Counted from the stretch's first letter, positions 8,740 to 17,688 are shown. The stretch: 64,000 bases of DNA from Acetobacter malorum (GCF_001580615.1 NZ_LHZC01000045.1:46652-110651); one strand, 5' to 3'. Notes: generated by a model from the sequence alone, not told the origin. Numbers and translations: made by a program.

Positions 8740-10215
8740 TTATCCTTTCTGCATGCCCAGTGGCACCGTATGCTGCGTGGAGGAGGAGGCTGAAGACAAG
8801 GGCTGGCCAATTTCGCGCAGCGGGACGTTTGCCTTCACACGCTGTTCAATTTCTTCCAGAGAGCAGCCCTTGGTTTCCGGCACCAGAAAATACCCGATCA
8901 GGAAAAACACGGCATTAAAACCAGCCAGTGTCCAGAAGACGCCAAAATCACCAATGACACTCATAACGGACAAAAAGACGTTGCTGATAAGCCAGTTTGT
9001 AATCCAGTTGGCAAAGGTCGAGCAGGCAATGGCCAGACCACGGCCCTGAAGGGGCTGGATTTCCGTGCACATGGTCCAGGGGATAGGACCTTCACCCGTT
9101 GCAAAACCCAGCGTGAAAATAACCAGAAGGGTCACAACGGCCACACTGCCAAAGGTGCCGCCCACATGGGAATAGAGCAGGAAACCAAACAGAGTGAGGC
9201 TGATGGTAGCAATAATGGTGCTTGTCAGCAGCAGCGGGCGGCGCCCCCAGCGGTCAATCAGCAGGATAGCAAAGCCGGTTGCCACCATGTTGGCCAGACC
9301 GAGGAGCGTCGTGCACCAGACGGCCGCCTGGGCCGAGAAATGCAGATGCTCCAGAATATGCGGGGCGTAATACAGCAGGATATTAATGCCTGCCAGTTGC
9401 TGAAACATCTGGAGCAGAATACCCAGCGTGAAGGTTTTTCTGAAACCGGGAGAGGATTTTAACAAAGCCAGCCCACTGCCGCTGGTTTTTTTAAGATTCT
9501 GTTCAATCCGGTTCAGTTCTTCCGTGGCCTGTTGCTTAGAGCCACGTATCTTCTGCAAAACACTATGTGCTTCATGCTTGCGGCCCTGCATGGCTAGCCA
9601 GCGCGGGGAATACGGAACCTGTGTGGTTGCAAGAATAAAGAGAACTGTGGGAACCGCCAGAATACCGAGCATCCAGCGCCAGTGGCCGCCGTAGGCGAGC
9701 AGACTGTCTGAGAGAAGAGCCAGCAACATGCCGCCGGTGATGACGAGCTGGTAGATGGAAATCATCTTACCACGTCGGCTTTTTTCAGTAATTTCTGCAA
9801 TATAAAGGGGCGCTGAAAAGGAGGCGAACCCCACGCCTATGCCCAGAAAAATACGCCCTGCGATCATGACTGGGATGGACGGAGCCAGTGCGCACAGACC
9901 TGTACCAATCAGAAAGAGCAGGCCCGCATAAAACATGGCCCCTCGGCGGCCCCGATGTTTTGAAACCGGGATAGCCAGCAGGGACCCGGCAGCGGCCCCC
10001 AGCATCAGGGAGGAAACAATCCATTCCTGTGCGCGGTCACTCGCTTGAAGTTCGGCCCCCATGAATTTCAGGGCTCCGGCAATTACGCCGGTATCCAGCC
10101 CAAACATCAGCCCGGCAAGGCCCGCGGCTCCGGCAAAAAGAAAGGCGTTTTGTCTGCCCTGCCGCAGGCTTTCCGGGTCAACCTGAGAGGCAGGCTCTGG
10201 TGCAGCGGTTTTCAC
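8740..10215 (-). CDS. MFS sugar/polyol:proton symporter (GalP/AraE/IolT type)
   Basis: The protein has 491 residues and twelve hydrophobic segments. Sugar porter signatures are present: DTGVIAGALKFM near residue 40, PLYIAEITEKSRRG near 135, PYSPRWLAMQGR near 205, GINILLYYAP near 285, DRWGRRPLL near 325 and VPETKGCSLEEIE near the end. It imports a hexose, pentose or inositol with protons across the inner membrane. The close-coupled dehydrogenase gene suggests a polyol such as inositol. A 15-bp operator-like palindrome lies about 35 bp before its start codon. Confidence 0.9.
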   Translation of the reverse strand: MKTAAPEPASQVDPESLRQGRQNAFLFAGAAGLAGLMFGLDTGVIAGALKFMGAELQASDRAQEWIVSSLMLGAAAGSLLAIPVSKHRGRRGAMFYAGLLFLIGTGLCALAPSIPVMIAGRIFLGIGVGFASFSAPLYIAEITEKSRRGKMISIYQLVITGGMLLALLSDSLLAYGGHWRWMLGILAVPTVLFILATTQVPYSPRWLAMQGRKHEAHSVLQKIRGSKQQATEELNRIEQNLKKTSGSGLALLKSSPGFRKTFTLGILLQMFQQLAGINILLYYAPHILEHLHFSAQAAVWCTTLLGLANMVATGFAILLIDRWGRRPLLLTSTIIATISLTLFGFLLYSHVGGTFGSVAVVTLLVIFTLGFATGEGPIPWTMCTEIQPLQGRGLAIACSTFANWITNWLISNVFLSVMSVIGDFGVFWTLAGFNAVFFLIGYFLVPETKGCSLEEIEQRVKANVPLREIGQPLSSASSSTQHTVPLGMQKG

Positions 10216-10249
10216 GAATAACGCCCTTTCTTATTGTTTCTCTTACAAC

Positions 10250-10264
10250 AACGAACGGTTCGTT
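10250..10264. promoter_or_regulatory. Operator-like palindrome before the symporter gene
   Basis: AACGAAC-G-GTTCGTT is a perfect inverted repeat with 7-base arms. It lies between the likely promoter and the start of the symporter gene at 10215, the usual place for a LacI- or TetR-type repressor. No regulator gene is adjacent. Confidence 0.5.
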
Positions 10265-10320
10265 ACGGTGTGAGTTCCGATAAAAACGGCGTGCGGATCT
10301 GGTGTTGTGAAAAGGCAATA

Positions 10321-10350
10321 AAAAACCCCGCTGTTAAGCGAGGGTTTTTA
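10321..10350 (-). terminator. Terminator of the SQOR-like gene
   Basis: AAAAACCC pairs with GGGTTTTT across an interrupted GCT/AGC inner stem. On the minus strand the stem is followed by T residues, 22 bp after the stop codon at 10372. Confidence 0.65.
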
Positions 10351-10371
10351 AGAGAGCGATTAAGCCGAATA

Positions 10372-11631
10372 TCAGGGCTTAATCCATTCCGGGTGATGCG
10401 GCACGGTGATGTCTCGGCCTTTGAGCATCATGTCCCAATACACGCGCGGGAAGACGGTGGTTTTCAGGAACCATGCAAAGCGGCTCGGCTTGCGCTGGTC
10501 GTAGGGGAAGCTGGGGGCGGGTTTGCCGCCATACAGGAATTCCGCCAGAACAATTTTGCCATAACCGACCGTCAGCGGGCAGGCACCATAGCCATCATAA
10601 ATCCCGCTGAACGGCTTGCCATCCAGAGAGGCCAGCAGGTTTGCCGTGACAACCGGGGTCTGGGCACGGGCAGCGGCCATGGTCTTGGCGTTGGAGGTGC
10701 CAATCACGTCGCCCAGCCCGAAGATGGAGTCATACTTCGTGTGGCGCAGGGTGGAGGGGTCCACATCGACCCAGCCGCCTGCGTTGGCCAGCGGGCTTTT
10801 CTTGATAAAGTCCGGCGCGCTCTGCGGCGGTGTGACGTGCAGCATGTCAAAATCTTTGACCACATTTTCCGTTTTGCCGTCTGGGCCTGTCACGGCAAAG
10901 GTTGCTTTGCGTTCCGGGCCGTTCACGGCAATCAGGGTGTGCTTGTACTGCAGGTTGATGCCGTAATAATCGACAGCCTGCTGCAGGGCAGGGCGATAGT
11001 AGGCCACGCCAAACAGCGCATCACCAGCAAGGCAGAATTCCACATTGGTGCGGTTCAGCGTGCCTTCCTTGCGCCAGTAGTCAGCGGCCAGATAGGCAAT
11101 TTTCTGGGGAGCCCCTGCGCATTTGATGGGCATGGGCGGCTGCGTGAACAGAGCCGTGCCACCGGAGAGGGACTGGATGCACGTCCAAGTATATTCCACC
11201 GTATCTTTGGAATAGTTGCTGCACACGCCATTGCGGCCCAGTGTTTCGGGCAGGCCTTCAATCTTGTCCCAGTCCAGCTGGAGGCCGGGGCAGACGACCA
11301 GACGATTATAAGACACCGTCCGGCCATCGGTCAGCGTGACCTGCTTTTCATCCGGCTGGAAGGAGTCCACGGCAGCCCGTAGCCAGGTGCAGCCATTGGG
11401 GATCAACCCGCCTTCCTGCTTCAGCGTGCTTTTCAGCGTCATGACCCCGGCACCCACCAGCGTCCAGCCGGGCTGGTAGGCGTGAGTGGTGGAGGGGTCA
11501 ATCACGGCGACATCCAGTGTCGGCCGCTCATGCAGCAGGCGGGCGGCCACCGCAATACCGGCAGCACCACCCCCTACGATGACGACTGTGTAGCGGAGAT
11601 CCGGGTTTTTCCCGGTTTCAGACTGGGCCAT
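10372..11631 (-). CDS. FAD-dependent oxidoreductase of the type II sulfide:quinone reductase (SQOR) family
   Basis: The 419 residues start with an FAD-binding GGGAAG motif (20-25). The segments PIKCAGAPQK (168-177), YDGYGACPL (345-353), ILAEF-like VLAEF and PYDQRK closely match mitochondrial-type SQOR, which oxidises sulfide and reduces quinone at the membrane. Cys171 is the equivalent of one redox cysteine. The second redox cysteine of the family normally sits in a GDC motif; here it reads GDV (307-309), so the disulfide or trisulfide chemistry may differ. An AT-rich palindrome lies upstream. The start is ATG after AGGGAGAGC. A non-sulfide flavoprotein role remains possible. Confidence 0.75.
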   Translation of the reverse strand: MAQSETGKNPDLRYTVVIVGGGAAGIAVAARLLHERPTLDVAVIDPSTTHAYQPGWTLVGAGVMTLKSTLKQEGGLIPNGCTWLRAAVDSFQPDEKQVTLTDGRTVSYNRLVVCPGLQLDWDKIEGLPETLGRNGVCSNYSKDTVEYTWTCIQSLSGGTALFTQPPMPIKCAGAPQKIAYLAADYWRKEGTLNRTNVEFCLAGDALFGVAYYRPALQQAVDYYGINLQYKHTLIAVNGPERKATFAVTGPDGKTENVVKDFDMLHVTPPQSAPDFIKKSPLANAGGWVDVDPSTLRHTKYDSIFGLGDVIGTSNAKTMAAARAQTPVVTANLLASLDGKPFSGIYDGYGACPLTVGYGKIVLAEFLYGGKPAPSFPYDQRKPSRFAWFLKTTVFPRVYWDMMLKGRDITVPHHPEWIKP

Positions 11632-11688
11632 TCATGCTCTCCCTGAGACGTGTTCACATCCGATTGATGAGTGCAGTATCCCAAACAT

Positions 11689-11717
11689 CAATAATTTAAT
11701 AAAGTCATTAATTATTG
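11689..11717. promoter_or_regulatory. AT-rich interrupted palindrome upstream of the SQOR-like gene
   Basis: CAATAATT (11689-11696) is repeated inverted as AATTATTG (11710-11717), about 58-86 bp before the start codon. ArsR-type sulfide sensors such as BigR bind AT-rich palindromes, so an operator is a reasonable inference. Confidence 0.4.
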
Positions 11718-11740
11718 GGGAGGCATGTTTGTAGCGCAGG

Positions 11741-11980
11741 TTAGTCTTTAATCCATGCCTCCACCGGGCCCTGCAGCTTCATGGTCAGCGGGTTGCCATT
11801 GCGGTCAACTGTTTTGCCAACGGCCACGCGCACCCAGCCTTCGCTGATGCAGTATTCTTCCACGTTGGTTTTCTCTACGCCCTTAAAGCGAATGCCAACG
11901 CCGCGTTCCAGCAGGGCTTCATTAAAATACGGGCTGGCCGGATTAACGGACAGGCGATCGGGGACGGTGGTATCGGTCAT
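11741..11980 (-). CDS. DUF3297 family protein
   Basis: This 79-residue acidic cytoplasmic protein opens with DRLSVNPASPYFNE and contains GIRFKG, EYCISEGW and VEAWIKD, the pattern of DUF3297, a small alphaproteobacterial family of unknown function. It has no signal peptide or membrane helix. It lies between the RND pump gene and the SQOR-like gene, all on the minus strand, and appears to have its own leader. Confidence 0.88.
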   Translation of the reverse strand: MTDTTVPDRLSVNPASPYFNEALLERGVGIRFKGVEKTNVEEYCISEGWVRVAVGKTVDRNGNPLTMKLQGPVEAWIKD

Positions 11981-12035
11981 GATGAACCATTCCTTGCAGA
12001 TAAGGGTCTTAAACGCTGTTTTCTTAGCGAGTTTT

Positions 12036-12076
12036 GGCCGGAATGCCTATCGCCCTCTCAGGCGGGCATTCCGGCC
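12036..12076. repeat. Long GC-rich hairpin between the RND and DUF3297 genes
   Basis: A 12-bp perfect stem (GGCCGGAATGCC with GGCATTCCGGCC) encloses an inner CGCC/GGCG stem. No T run follows on either strand, so it is not a canonical terminator. It may stabilise the pump mRNA or attenuate read-through. Confidence 0.6.
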
Positions 12077-12083
12077 ACCCTGC

Positions 12084-15000
12084 TCAGGGCGTGTGGGAGG
12101 GCGTGGCGTCTGATGAGTCGGCCCGCGTGAAGCGCAATCTGGCCCCAATCGCCGCCCCCTTCCGCTGCACCCAGCGGCCCAGCCGGTGCATGAACAGATA
12201 GATCACCGGGGTGGAATATAGGGTCAGCAACTGGCTGGTAGCCAGCCCGCCAATAACGGCAATGCCCAGCGGGCGGCGCAGTTCCGACCCATAACCATGG
12301 CCAAAGACCAGCGGCACCGCACCAAAGGCGGCAGCCAGTGTGGTCATCAGGATCGGGCGGAAACGTGTCAGACAGGCGGTGCGGATGGCCTCTTCCGGCG
12401 GCAGGTTCTGCTCCCGCTCCACATGGAGGGCGAAGTCGATCATCAGGATGGCGTTTTTCTTCACAATACCAATCAGCAGAATTACGCTGATCATGGCGAT
12501 GAGAGAGAACGGTTCCTGACAGATCCACAGCGTTAGCACTGCGCCCACGGCAGCGGAGGGCAGGGTGGAGAGAATGGTCAGCGGCTGGATGTAGCTCTCA
12601 TAGAGAATGCCGAGCGTGACATACATCGTCAGGATCGCGGCGACGAACACCAGAAGCTCGTTAATCAGGTCTTTCTGCATATCCCCGGCCTGACCGGAAA
12701 AATCGCCACGCAGGCTCTGAGGCGTGTGCAGGCTGAGCATGGCCCGCTGAATTTCGGCCGTGGCATCTCCCAGAGATTTTCCGGCGGCGAGGTCAAACGC
12801 GATGGACCCGGAAATGAACCCGTTCTCATGGCTGACCTGAAGCGGGGTCGGAGCCGTCTCCAGCGTTGCCACGGTGGGGAGCGGCACCATGGTCTCAGAG
12901 GAGGAGGACACCGCAGAACCGTTGGAGGCACCAGCACCACCGCCCGCCAGACGGTTGGCAATAGCATTACGGAAGGACTGCTGGCTGAGTGAGGCTTCTC
13001 TGGATTCCGTAGCGTCCCAAGGTTTGACCACACGCACCGTGTTGGATGCCGTGGCCCCCGCTGCCGTGCCACCGGCGGTGGAAACCCAGAGGGTTTTGAG
13101 CATGTCCGGATTTTCCCGGAACTGCTTTTCCACTTCCATCACCACATAATAGGTCGTCAGCGGTGTGGAAATGGCGGAGGCGGTGCGCTGCCCGTAGGCA
13201 TCATAGAGCGCATTCCCAATCAGCTGCGGGGTGACGAGATAACGTGCTGCCGTATCACGCTGGATGCGTACATGCATGGCCGTGCCATTGCCGGACAGAT
13301 GGCTGTTGACGCCAACAATCACCTTGCTTTTGCGCAGGGCTTCCGTAATGCGCGGCACCCACGTGTAAATGTCTTCAGCGTTGTCACTCTGGAAGATATA
13401 TTGATACGTGCCCTCATGCTGGCGTCCGCCGCCACCGTTGATGTCCCCGGCATTGGAAATACTGGCGGTCATGCCCGGAATATTTTTCACGCGTTCCCGC
13501 ACACGGGCCGCAATCTGTTCCGGAGTGGAACTGCGCCCCGCCTTGTCCGTCAGCTGGGCGAAGACCTGAGATTCATTAGCAGCATCTTCCCCGGCAAAGC
13601 CCAGAACATCGCTGACATCATGGTCCACCATCATGGCTTTGATGACCTCTTTCGTCTTGCCGGACATGGCAGCGAAGGAGCTGGTCTGGTCGGAGCTCAG
13701 ATAGCTTTCCAGCAGGGAAATATCTTCCGCAGGCAGCACGGTTTTGGACATGACAATCAGAATGCCGATAGTCGCAAAAAAGCTGGCGGGCAGGGAGCAG
13801 AAAATCAGCCAGGGGTGACGCAGCGCCCAGTTCAGAGAGCGTTCATACCCACGGACCAGCCATTCCAGCGCCTTGTCCGTGCCATCCGCCAGCAGATGAG
13901 CCGCATGCGTGAACACGCCTTTTTTGGGCGGCGGGGCATTGGGGTCCGGCTCATGATGGATTTCCAGCATGTAGGCGCACATCATGGGCGTGAGCGAAAT
14001 GGACAGAAAGAACGAGACGGAGACTGCTGTGGTCAGCGTCATCGCAAATTCAAAGAAGATCTTGCCCGGAATGCCGCCCAGCAGCAGGAGCGGCAGAAAG
14101 ACAGCAATCAGTGAAATGGTGATGGAGAGAATGGTAAACGCAATCTCGCGCGAGCCAAGCAGGGTGGCTTCCATCCGCTCCATGCCGGCTTCCATGTGGC
14201 GGGCAATATTTTCCACCACCACAATGGCATCATCCACCACAAAGCCGGTGGCAATGGTCAGCGCCATGAGAGACAGGGTATCGAGCGAGAAGCCCATCAG
14301 ATGCATCACACCCAGAGAACCCGCCAGAGAGATGGGCACGGTAATGGCTGGAATGAGCGTGGACCGCCAGCTGCGCAGAAACGCCAGCACCACAAGCACC
14401 ACAAGCACGACGGAAATGACCAGCGTATATTGCGTGTCTTCCAGCGCGCCACGGATGGACACCGAGCGGTCAGAGACCAGTTTGAACTCCACATCCGCTG
14501 GCAACGCATTGGCCAGAATGTCCGCACGGGCCCGGATGGCGTTCGTGACTTCAATCACATTCGCACCGGGCTGCGGGCGGATAATGGTGATGATGGCGGG
14601 CTTTTCATTATACCATGCGGCCTTGCGCTCATCCTGCGGGCCATCCCGCACAATGGCAACGTCAGTAAGGCGCACAGGGCGGCCATTGCGGTAGCCGATG
14701 ACAAGGTCCCGATACTCGTTTGCCGTACGGGCCTGATCGTTCGTTTCCAGTGTCAGGCGCTGGCCGCCGGAATCAAGAAAGCCTTTGGGCGTGTTGGCGT
14801 TGGCCGAGGCGAGTGCGGAACGCACGTCCTCAAACCCGATGCCGTATTTATACAGCATCATCGGGTTCATCTCCACGCGCACGGCGGGTTTGGATGCTCC
14901 GACCAGCTCCACCCAGCCAACGCCTTTTACCCCTGCCAACAGGGGCTTCAGCCGTGTTTCCGCCAGATCCCGCAGGGCCGTGGGGGAGCGGGTGGGGGAG

Positions 15001-15434
15001 GTCATTGTCGCCAGCATGATCGGGCTGTCAGACGGGTTGGCTTTGTAATATTGCGGTGGCATCAGCAGCGTGTGCGGCATGTCTGCCCGTGCGGCCTGCA
15101 AGGCGGCCTCTACATCACGCGCCGCGCCGTTAATGTCCCGGCTGTTGTCAAAAAACATCAGGATAAAGGCGCTGGTGTCCGTTGAATCGGACCGCATGCT
15201 GGTCAGGCCTGCAATCTGGCCCAGATGGCGCTCAAGCGGTGTGGTGAGCGAGCTCGCCATCTGCTGCGGAGAGCTGCCGGGCTGAGAGGCCACAACATAG
15301 ATGACAGGCACGGAGATGTTGGGCAGGTCGGCTACCGGCATTGCCCGATAGGCAAAAATGCCAGCCAGAACAAAAGCCATGGCCATCAGAAGAGTGCCGA
15401 CGGGACGCATGATAAAAAGCCGGCAGATGGACAA
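12084..15434 (-). CDS. RND multidrug efflux permease (MdtB/MdtC-like)
   Basis: The protein has 1116 residues and the standard HAE1 layout: a first helix, a large periplasmic loop, six helices, a second loop and six more helices. Motifs include PNISVPVI near residue 38, GFVVDDAIVVVENI near 395-408 with the proton-relay Asp pair, and GIVKKNAILMIDFA near 965. It would export hydrophobic compounds with proton exchange. The start is taken as TTG at 15434 because the N-terminus then reads LFIMRP like the family and an AAGGAAG site lies 7 bases upstream. No adaptor gene of the AcrA/MdtA type is adjacent. Confidence 0.88.
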   Translation of the reverse strand: MSICRLFIMRPVGTLLMAMAFVLAGIFAYRAMPVADLPNISVPVIYVVASQPGSSPQQMASSLTTPLERHLGQIAGLTSMRSDSTDTSAFILMFFDNSRDINGAARDVEAALQAARADMPHTLLMPPQYYKANPSDSPIMLATMTSPTRSPTALRDLAETRLKPLLAGVKGVGWVELVGASKPAVRVEMNPMMLYKYGIGFEDVRSALASANANTPKGFLDSGGQRLTLETNDQARTANEYRDLVIGYRNGRPVRLTDVAIVRDGPQDERKAAWYNEKPAIITIIRPQPGANVIEVTNAIRARADILANALPADVEFKLVSDRSVSIRGALEDTQYTLVISVVLVVLVVLAFLRSWRSTLIPAITVPISLAGSLGVMHLMGFSLDTLSLMALTIATGFVVDDAIVVVENIARHMEAGMERMEATLLGSREIAFTILSITISLIAVFLPLLLLGGIPGKIFFEFAMTLTTAVSVSFFLSISLTPMMCAYMLEIHHEPDPNAPPPKKGVFTHAAHLLADGTDKALEWLVRGYERSLNWALRHPWLIFCSLPASFFATIGILIVMSKTVLPAEDISLLESYLSSDQTSSFAAMSGKTKEVIKAMMVDHDVSDVLGFAGEDAANESQVFAQLTDKAGRSSTPEQIAARVRERVKNIPGMTASISNAGDINGGGGRQHEGTYQYIFQSDNAEDIYTWVPRITEALRKSKVIVGVNSHLSGNGTAMHVRIQRDTAARYLVTPQLIGNALYDAYGQRTASAISTPLTTYYVVMEVEKQFRENPDMLKTLWVSTAGGTAAGATASNTVRVVKPWDATESREASLSQQSFRNAIANRLAGGGAGASNGSAVSSSSETMVPLPTVATLETAPTPLQVSHENGFISGSIAFDLAAGKSLGDATAEIQRAMLSLHTPQSLRGDFSGQAGDMQKDLINELLVFVAAILTMYVTLGILYESYIQPLTILSTLPSAAVGAVLTLWICQEPFSLIAMISVILLIGIVKKNAILMIDFALHVEREQNLPPEEAIRTACLTRFRPILMTTLAAAFGAVPLVFGHGYGSELRRPLGIAVIGGLATSQLLTLYSTPVIYLFMHRLGRWVQRKGAAIGARLRFTRADSSDATPSHTP

Positions 15435-15596
15435 AAGCGGTCTTCCTTACCCAGGATCAAAGCTGGCGGGCGGGTAGAGCCAGCGTGGCATTAAACGAAG
15501 CACCAAAAAATTGATATTCGGTATGTTTCAACCGGTCAGAAATGCCCAACACCCCGAAAACCGCCCTGCAAAATCGCAGGAAAAGCGCGTCAGGCC

Positions 15597-16397
15597 TTAG
15601 GGCAGGACGTTAGCCCGGTCTGCCCGGGTCAGCGGTGGGGGCGCTGCGGCATCACTGATAATCTTTCCGCTTCCGTCTCGTTCCGTTGCCAGTGGACCTG
15701 TGACTTTGTCAACACTGATCCCTCCGCTCTGCTCAACATGGAACATGCCAACCTCTGTGACACCATGAAAAACGGCGTCTCCCGTGCTGCTGGACGTAAT
15801 TTCCAGAGCCTTGAGCTGACCGGCATTGGCCGTGAAGCTGGCGCTCCCTCCAAGATACAAAGCCAGCGCCGGGGCGGCGACCGTATGAATGGTGACAGGC
15901 GCGCTCTTTTCCGACCGAATACGGGCGGATTCAGCCAGCGTTGAAATGGTGATGGGCCCTGAGGAATCAGAGAACAGCCCCAGCTCTCCGGTTTTGCCCA
16001 GAGTCAGGGTGCCGCTGCCTGCATGAATAAAGGTGGGGCCGGTGCGGTCTGCTACTGTGATATTTGTCGCGCCTGCGTCGTCAATAGTCAGGCTGATGTC
16101 GGGCCGGACAGAGACCGTCAGAGTGCCGCTGTTGGTACAGGTCTGTTGCCGGAGGGTTGTAACGCCATCGGGTGCCGTGGTGAGCGTTACATCCTGCGGT
16201 AAAGCGCCTTCAGCGCGCGCCATCTCACTTTGCGATCGGTTGCTGACAAGATGCAGGCTCTGCAAGCAAGGCGTGTGGACAACCAGCCCACGGTTTTGCT
16301 GCCCTGAGGCGGCTTTGGCAAAGCTGCCAGACGCGGCAAGGAAAAGGCAGAACGCCGCCAGAGCAGCGCGGCGGAGGGAGATGAGCTGGCCAGACAT
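15597..16397 (-). CDS. Secreted beta-rich protein, GIN/DUF2807-like
   Basis: From the ATG at 16397 this is a 266-residue protein with a clear signal peptide (two Arg, then AALAAFCLFLAASG and a likely cut after FAKA). The mature part is made of short Thr/Ser/Gly-rich beta repeats (DAGATNITV, GSGTLTLGKTG, SSGPITIST) that resemble the head domain of DUF2807 (GIN) proteins, often single-stranded beta-helices on the cell surface or in the periplasm. A GTG at 16424 would add nine residues. It lies between the HlyD adaptor and the RND pump on the same strand. Function is unknown. Confidence 0.65.
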   Translation of the reverse strand: MSGQLISLRRAALAAFCLFLAASGSFAKAASGQQNRGLVVHTPCLQSLHLVSNRSQSEMARAEGALPQDVTLTTAPDGVTTLRQQTCTNSGTLTVSVRPDISLTIDDAGATNITVADRTGPTFIHAGSGTLTLGKTGELGLFSDSSGPITISTLAESARIRSEKSAPVTIHTVAAPALALYLGGSASFTANAGQLKALEITSSSTGDAVFHGVTEVGMFHVEQSGGISVDKVTGPLATERDGSGKIISDAAAPPPLTRADRANVLP

Positions 16398-16491
16398 AAC
16401 GCCATTTGTGCCAGTCACCCGCACACGCGTCCAGCGGCAGACATAAAGAAAGGCCGGAGCATCTGTCCTTTGATTTGCCGTTGCTTACTCC

Positions 16492-17454
16492 TTAATTATG
16501 GAGACCGCTGCCCCCGGCTCCCCCCATCAGGGCGTCATGCAGGCGGTCAAAGGTTTCTGCCAGCGTATCATGCGCGCGCTTGCCCTTGCTGCCGACAATG
16601 GTGACGGTGGTGGTCATGCCAGCGGCAATCTGGGTGCCGGGTGGGATGCTGTCGATGTGCACCCGTACCGGGATACGCTGGGCCAGACGCACCCAGGTAT
16701 AAACCGGGTCCACGGAGGGCAGGCCCTGTGTGGAGGGCGTGGCGTTGGGAGTGGCAATACCGCGGGTCACGCTGATGACATGGCCCCACATGGGTTCTCT
16801 GAAGCCCATCAGATCCATCCGCACACGGTCTCCCACATGGATGGAGCGGATTTTGGTTTCTTCAAAATAGCCATCCACCCAGTAGGATGAGGCATCAATG
16901 ATCTGCACATTGGATTTGCCGGCCGTCGCGTAATCACCCACCCGCATGATCAGGTTGGTGACATAGCCGGTCACTGTGCTGCGCACAAACGTACGGTCCA
17001 GATTGATCTTGGCCTGAGAGAGAGCCGCCATGGCCTCCCCATACTGGGCTTTGGCCATGTCGGCCGTGGCCTGATAAACCTGCTTTTCCTCGCGGGAGGC
17101 GGCAACTTCCGTCAGTTTATTCCGGCGGCTTTCCTGTGTGTCTTTCAGCACCATGTCTGCCTGCCGTTCATTCACGCGGGCTGTGGCGGAGGCGACGGCG
17201 ACCTTGAAGTCAAAGGGGTCGATTTCGTAGAGAATATCCCCGGCATGGACAAACTGGTTGTCCCTGACCCGCACAGCAATAATCTGGCCGGACACACGCG
17301 GCGCAATATCAGCCACCTGCACGCGAACCTGCCCGTTCCGGGTCCAGGGTGCTGCGGTGTAGTAGTCCCACAAGACGAGACCGACAATGCCGGCAATGGC
17401 GAGAATTGTCCCCGTCGTGACAAACTGCAGGGCGCGGCGGGCGCGTTCAAACAC
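16492..17454 (-). CDS. HlyD/AaeA-type efflux adaptor (membrane fusion protein)
   Basis: The 320 residues begin with one membrane anchor (about 13-33), then a lipoyl half-motif NGQVRVQVADIAPRVSG, a coiled-coil hairpin of about 75 residues (about 85-160), the second lipoyl half and a beta-barrel domain with YWVDGYFEET. This is the shape of EmrA/AaeA adaptors that link an inner-membrane exporter to an outer-membrane channel. The start is GTG, with AAAGGA upstream. It follows the FUSC and DUF1656 genes, the classic AaeB-AaeX-AaeA set. No outer-membrane channel gene is in the window. Confidence 0.88.
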   Translation of the reverse strand: MFERARRALQFVTTGTILAIAGIVGLVLWDYYTAAPWTRNGQVRVQVADIAPRVSGQIIAVRVRDNQFVHAGDILYEIDPFDFKVAVASATARVNERQADMVLKDTQESRRNKLTEVAASREEKQVYQATADMAKAQYGEAMAALSQAKINLDRTFVRSTVTGYVTNLIMRVGDYATAGKSNVQIIDASSYWVDGYFEETKIRSIHVGDRVRMDLMGFREPMWGHVISVTRGIATPNATPSTQGLPSVDPVYTWVRLAQRIPVRVHIDSIPPGTQIAAGMTTTVTIVGSKGKRAHDTLAETFDRLHDALMGGAGGSGLHN

Positions 17455-17469
17455 GGTTGGACAATCCTT

Positions 17470-17688
17470 TTACAAGAGAATGGTGTAGAGGCCGATCAGG
17501 CAGACAAACAGCCCGAATTCAGCCAGAGGCAGGTTCCAGATCACCCGGCGGGCACCCACTTTTGCTAAAATGGGGTTGAGCACCAGCAGCGTGACAACGG
17601 CCAGACCCGCATGGACCAGAAACGAGGACACCAGCAGGCCATCAATATCCAGAACAGCGCGAAGCTCCATGGTCAGAAGGCCTTCCAT
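17470..17688 (-). CDS. DUF1656 small membrane protein (AaeX-like)
   Basis: This 72-residue protein has two hydrophobic helices and lies between a FUSC exporter and its HlyD adaptor, the usual position of DUF1656/AaeX proteins. ELRAVLDIDGLLVSS at the N-terminus and NLPLAEFGLF near residue 52 fit the family. The first ATG overlaps the FUSC stop by 16 bp; an alternative ATG at 17670 would give 66 residues and a cleaner start. Its role in export is not known. Confidence 0.8.
   Translation of the reverse strand: MEGLLTMELRAVLDIDGLLVSSFLVHAGLAVVTLLVLNPILAKVGARRVIWNLPLAEFGLFVCLIGLYTILL

Noticed and set aside
10234..11382. 382-codon open frame antisense to the SQOR-like gene
   Set aside because: Shadow frame; the opposite strand has clear motifs.
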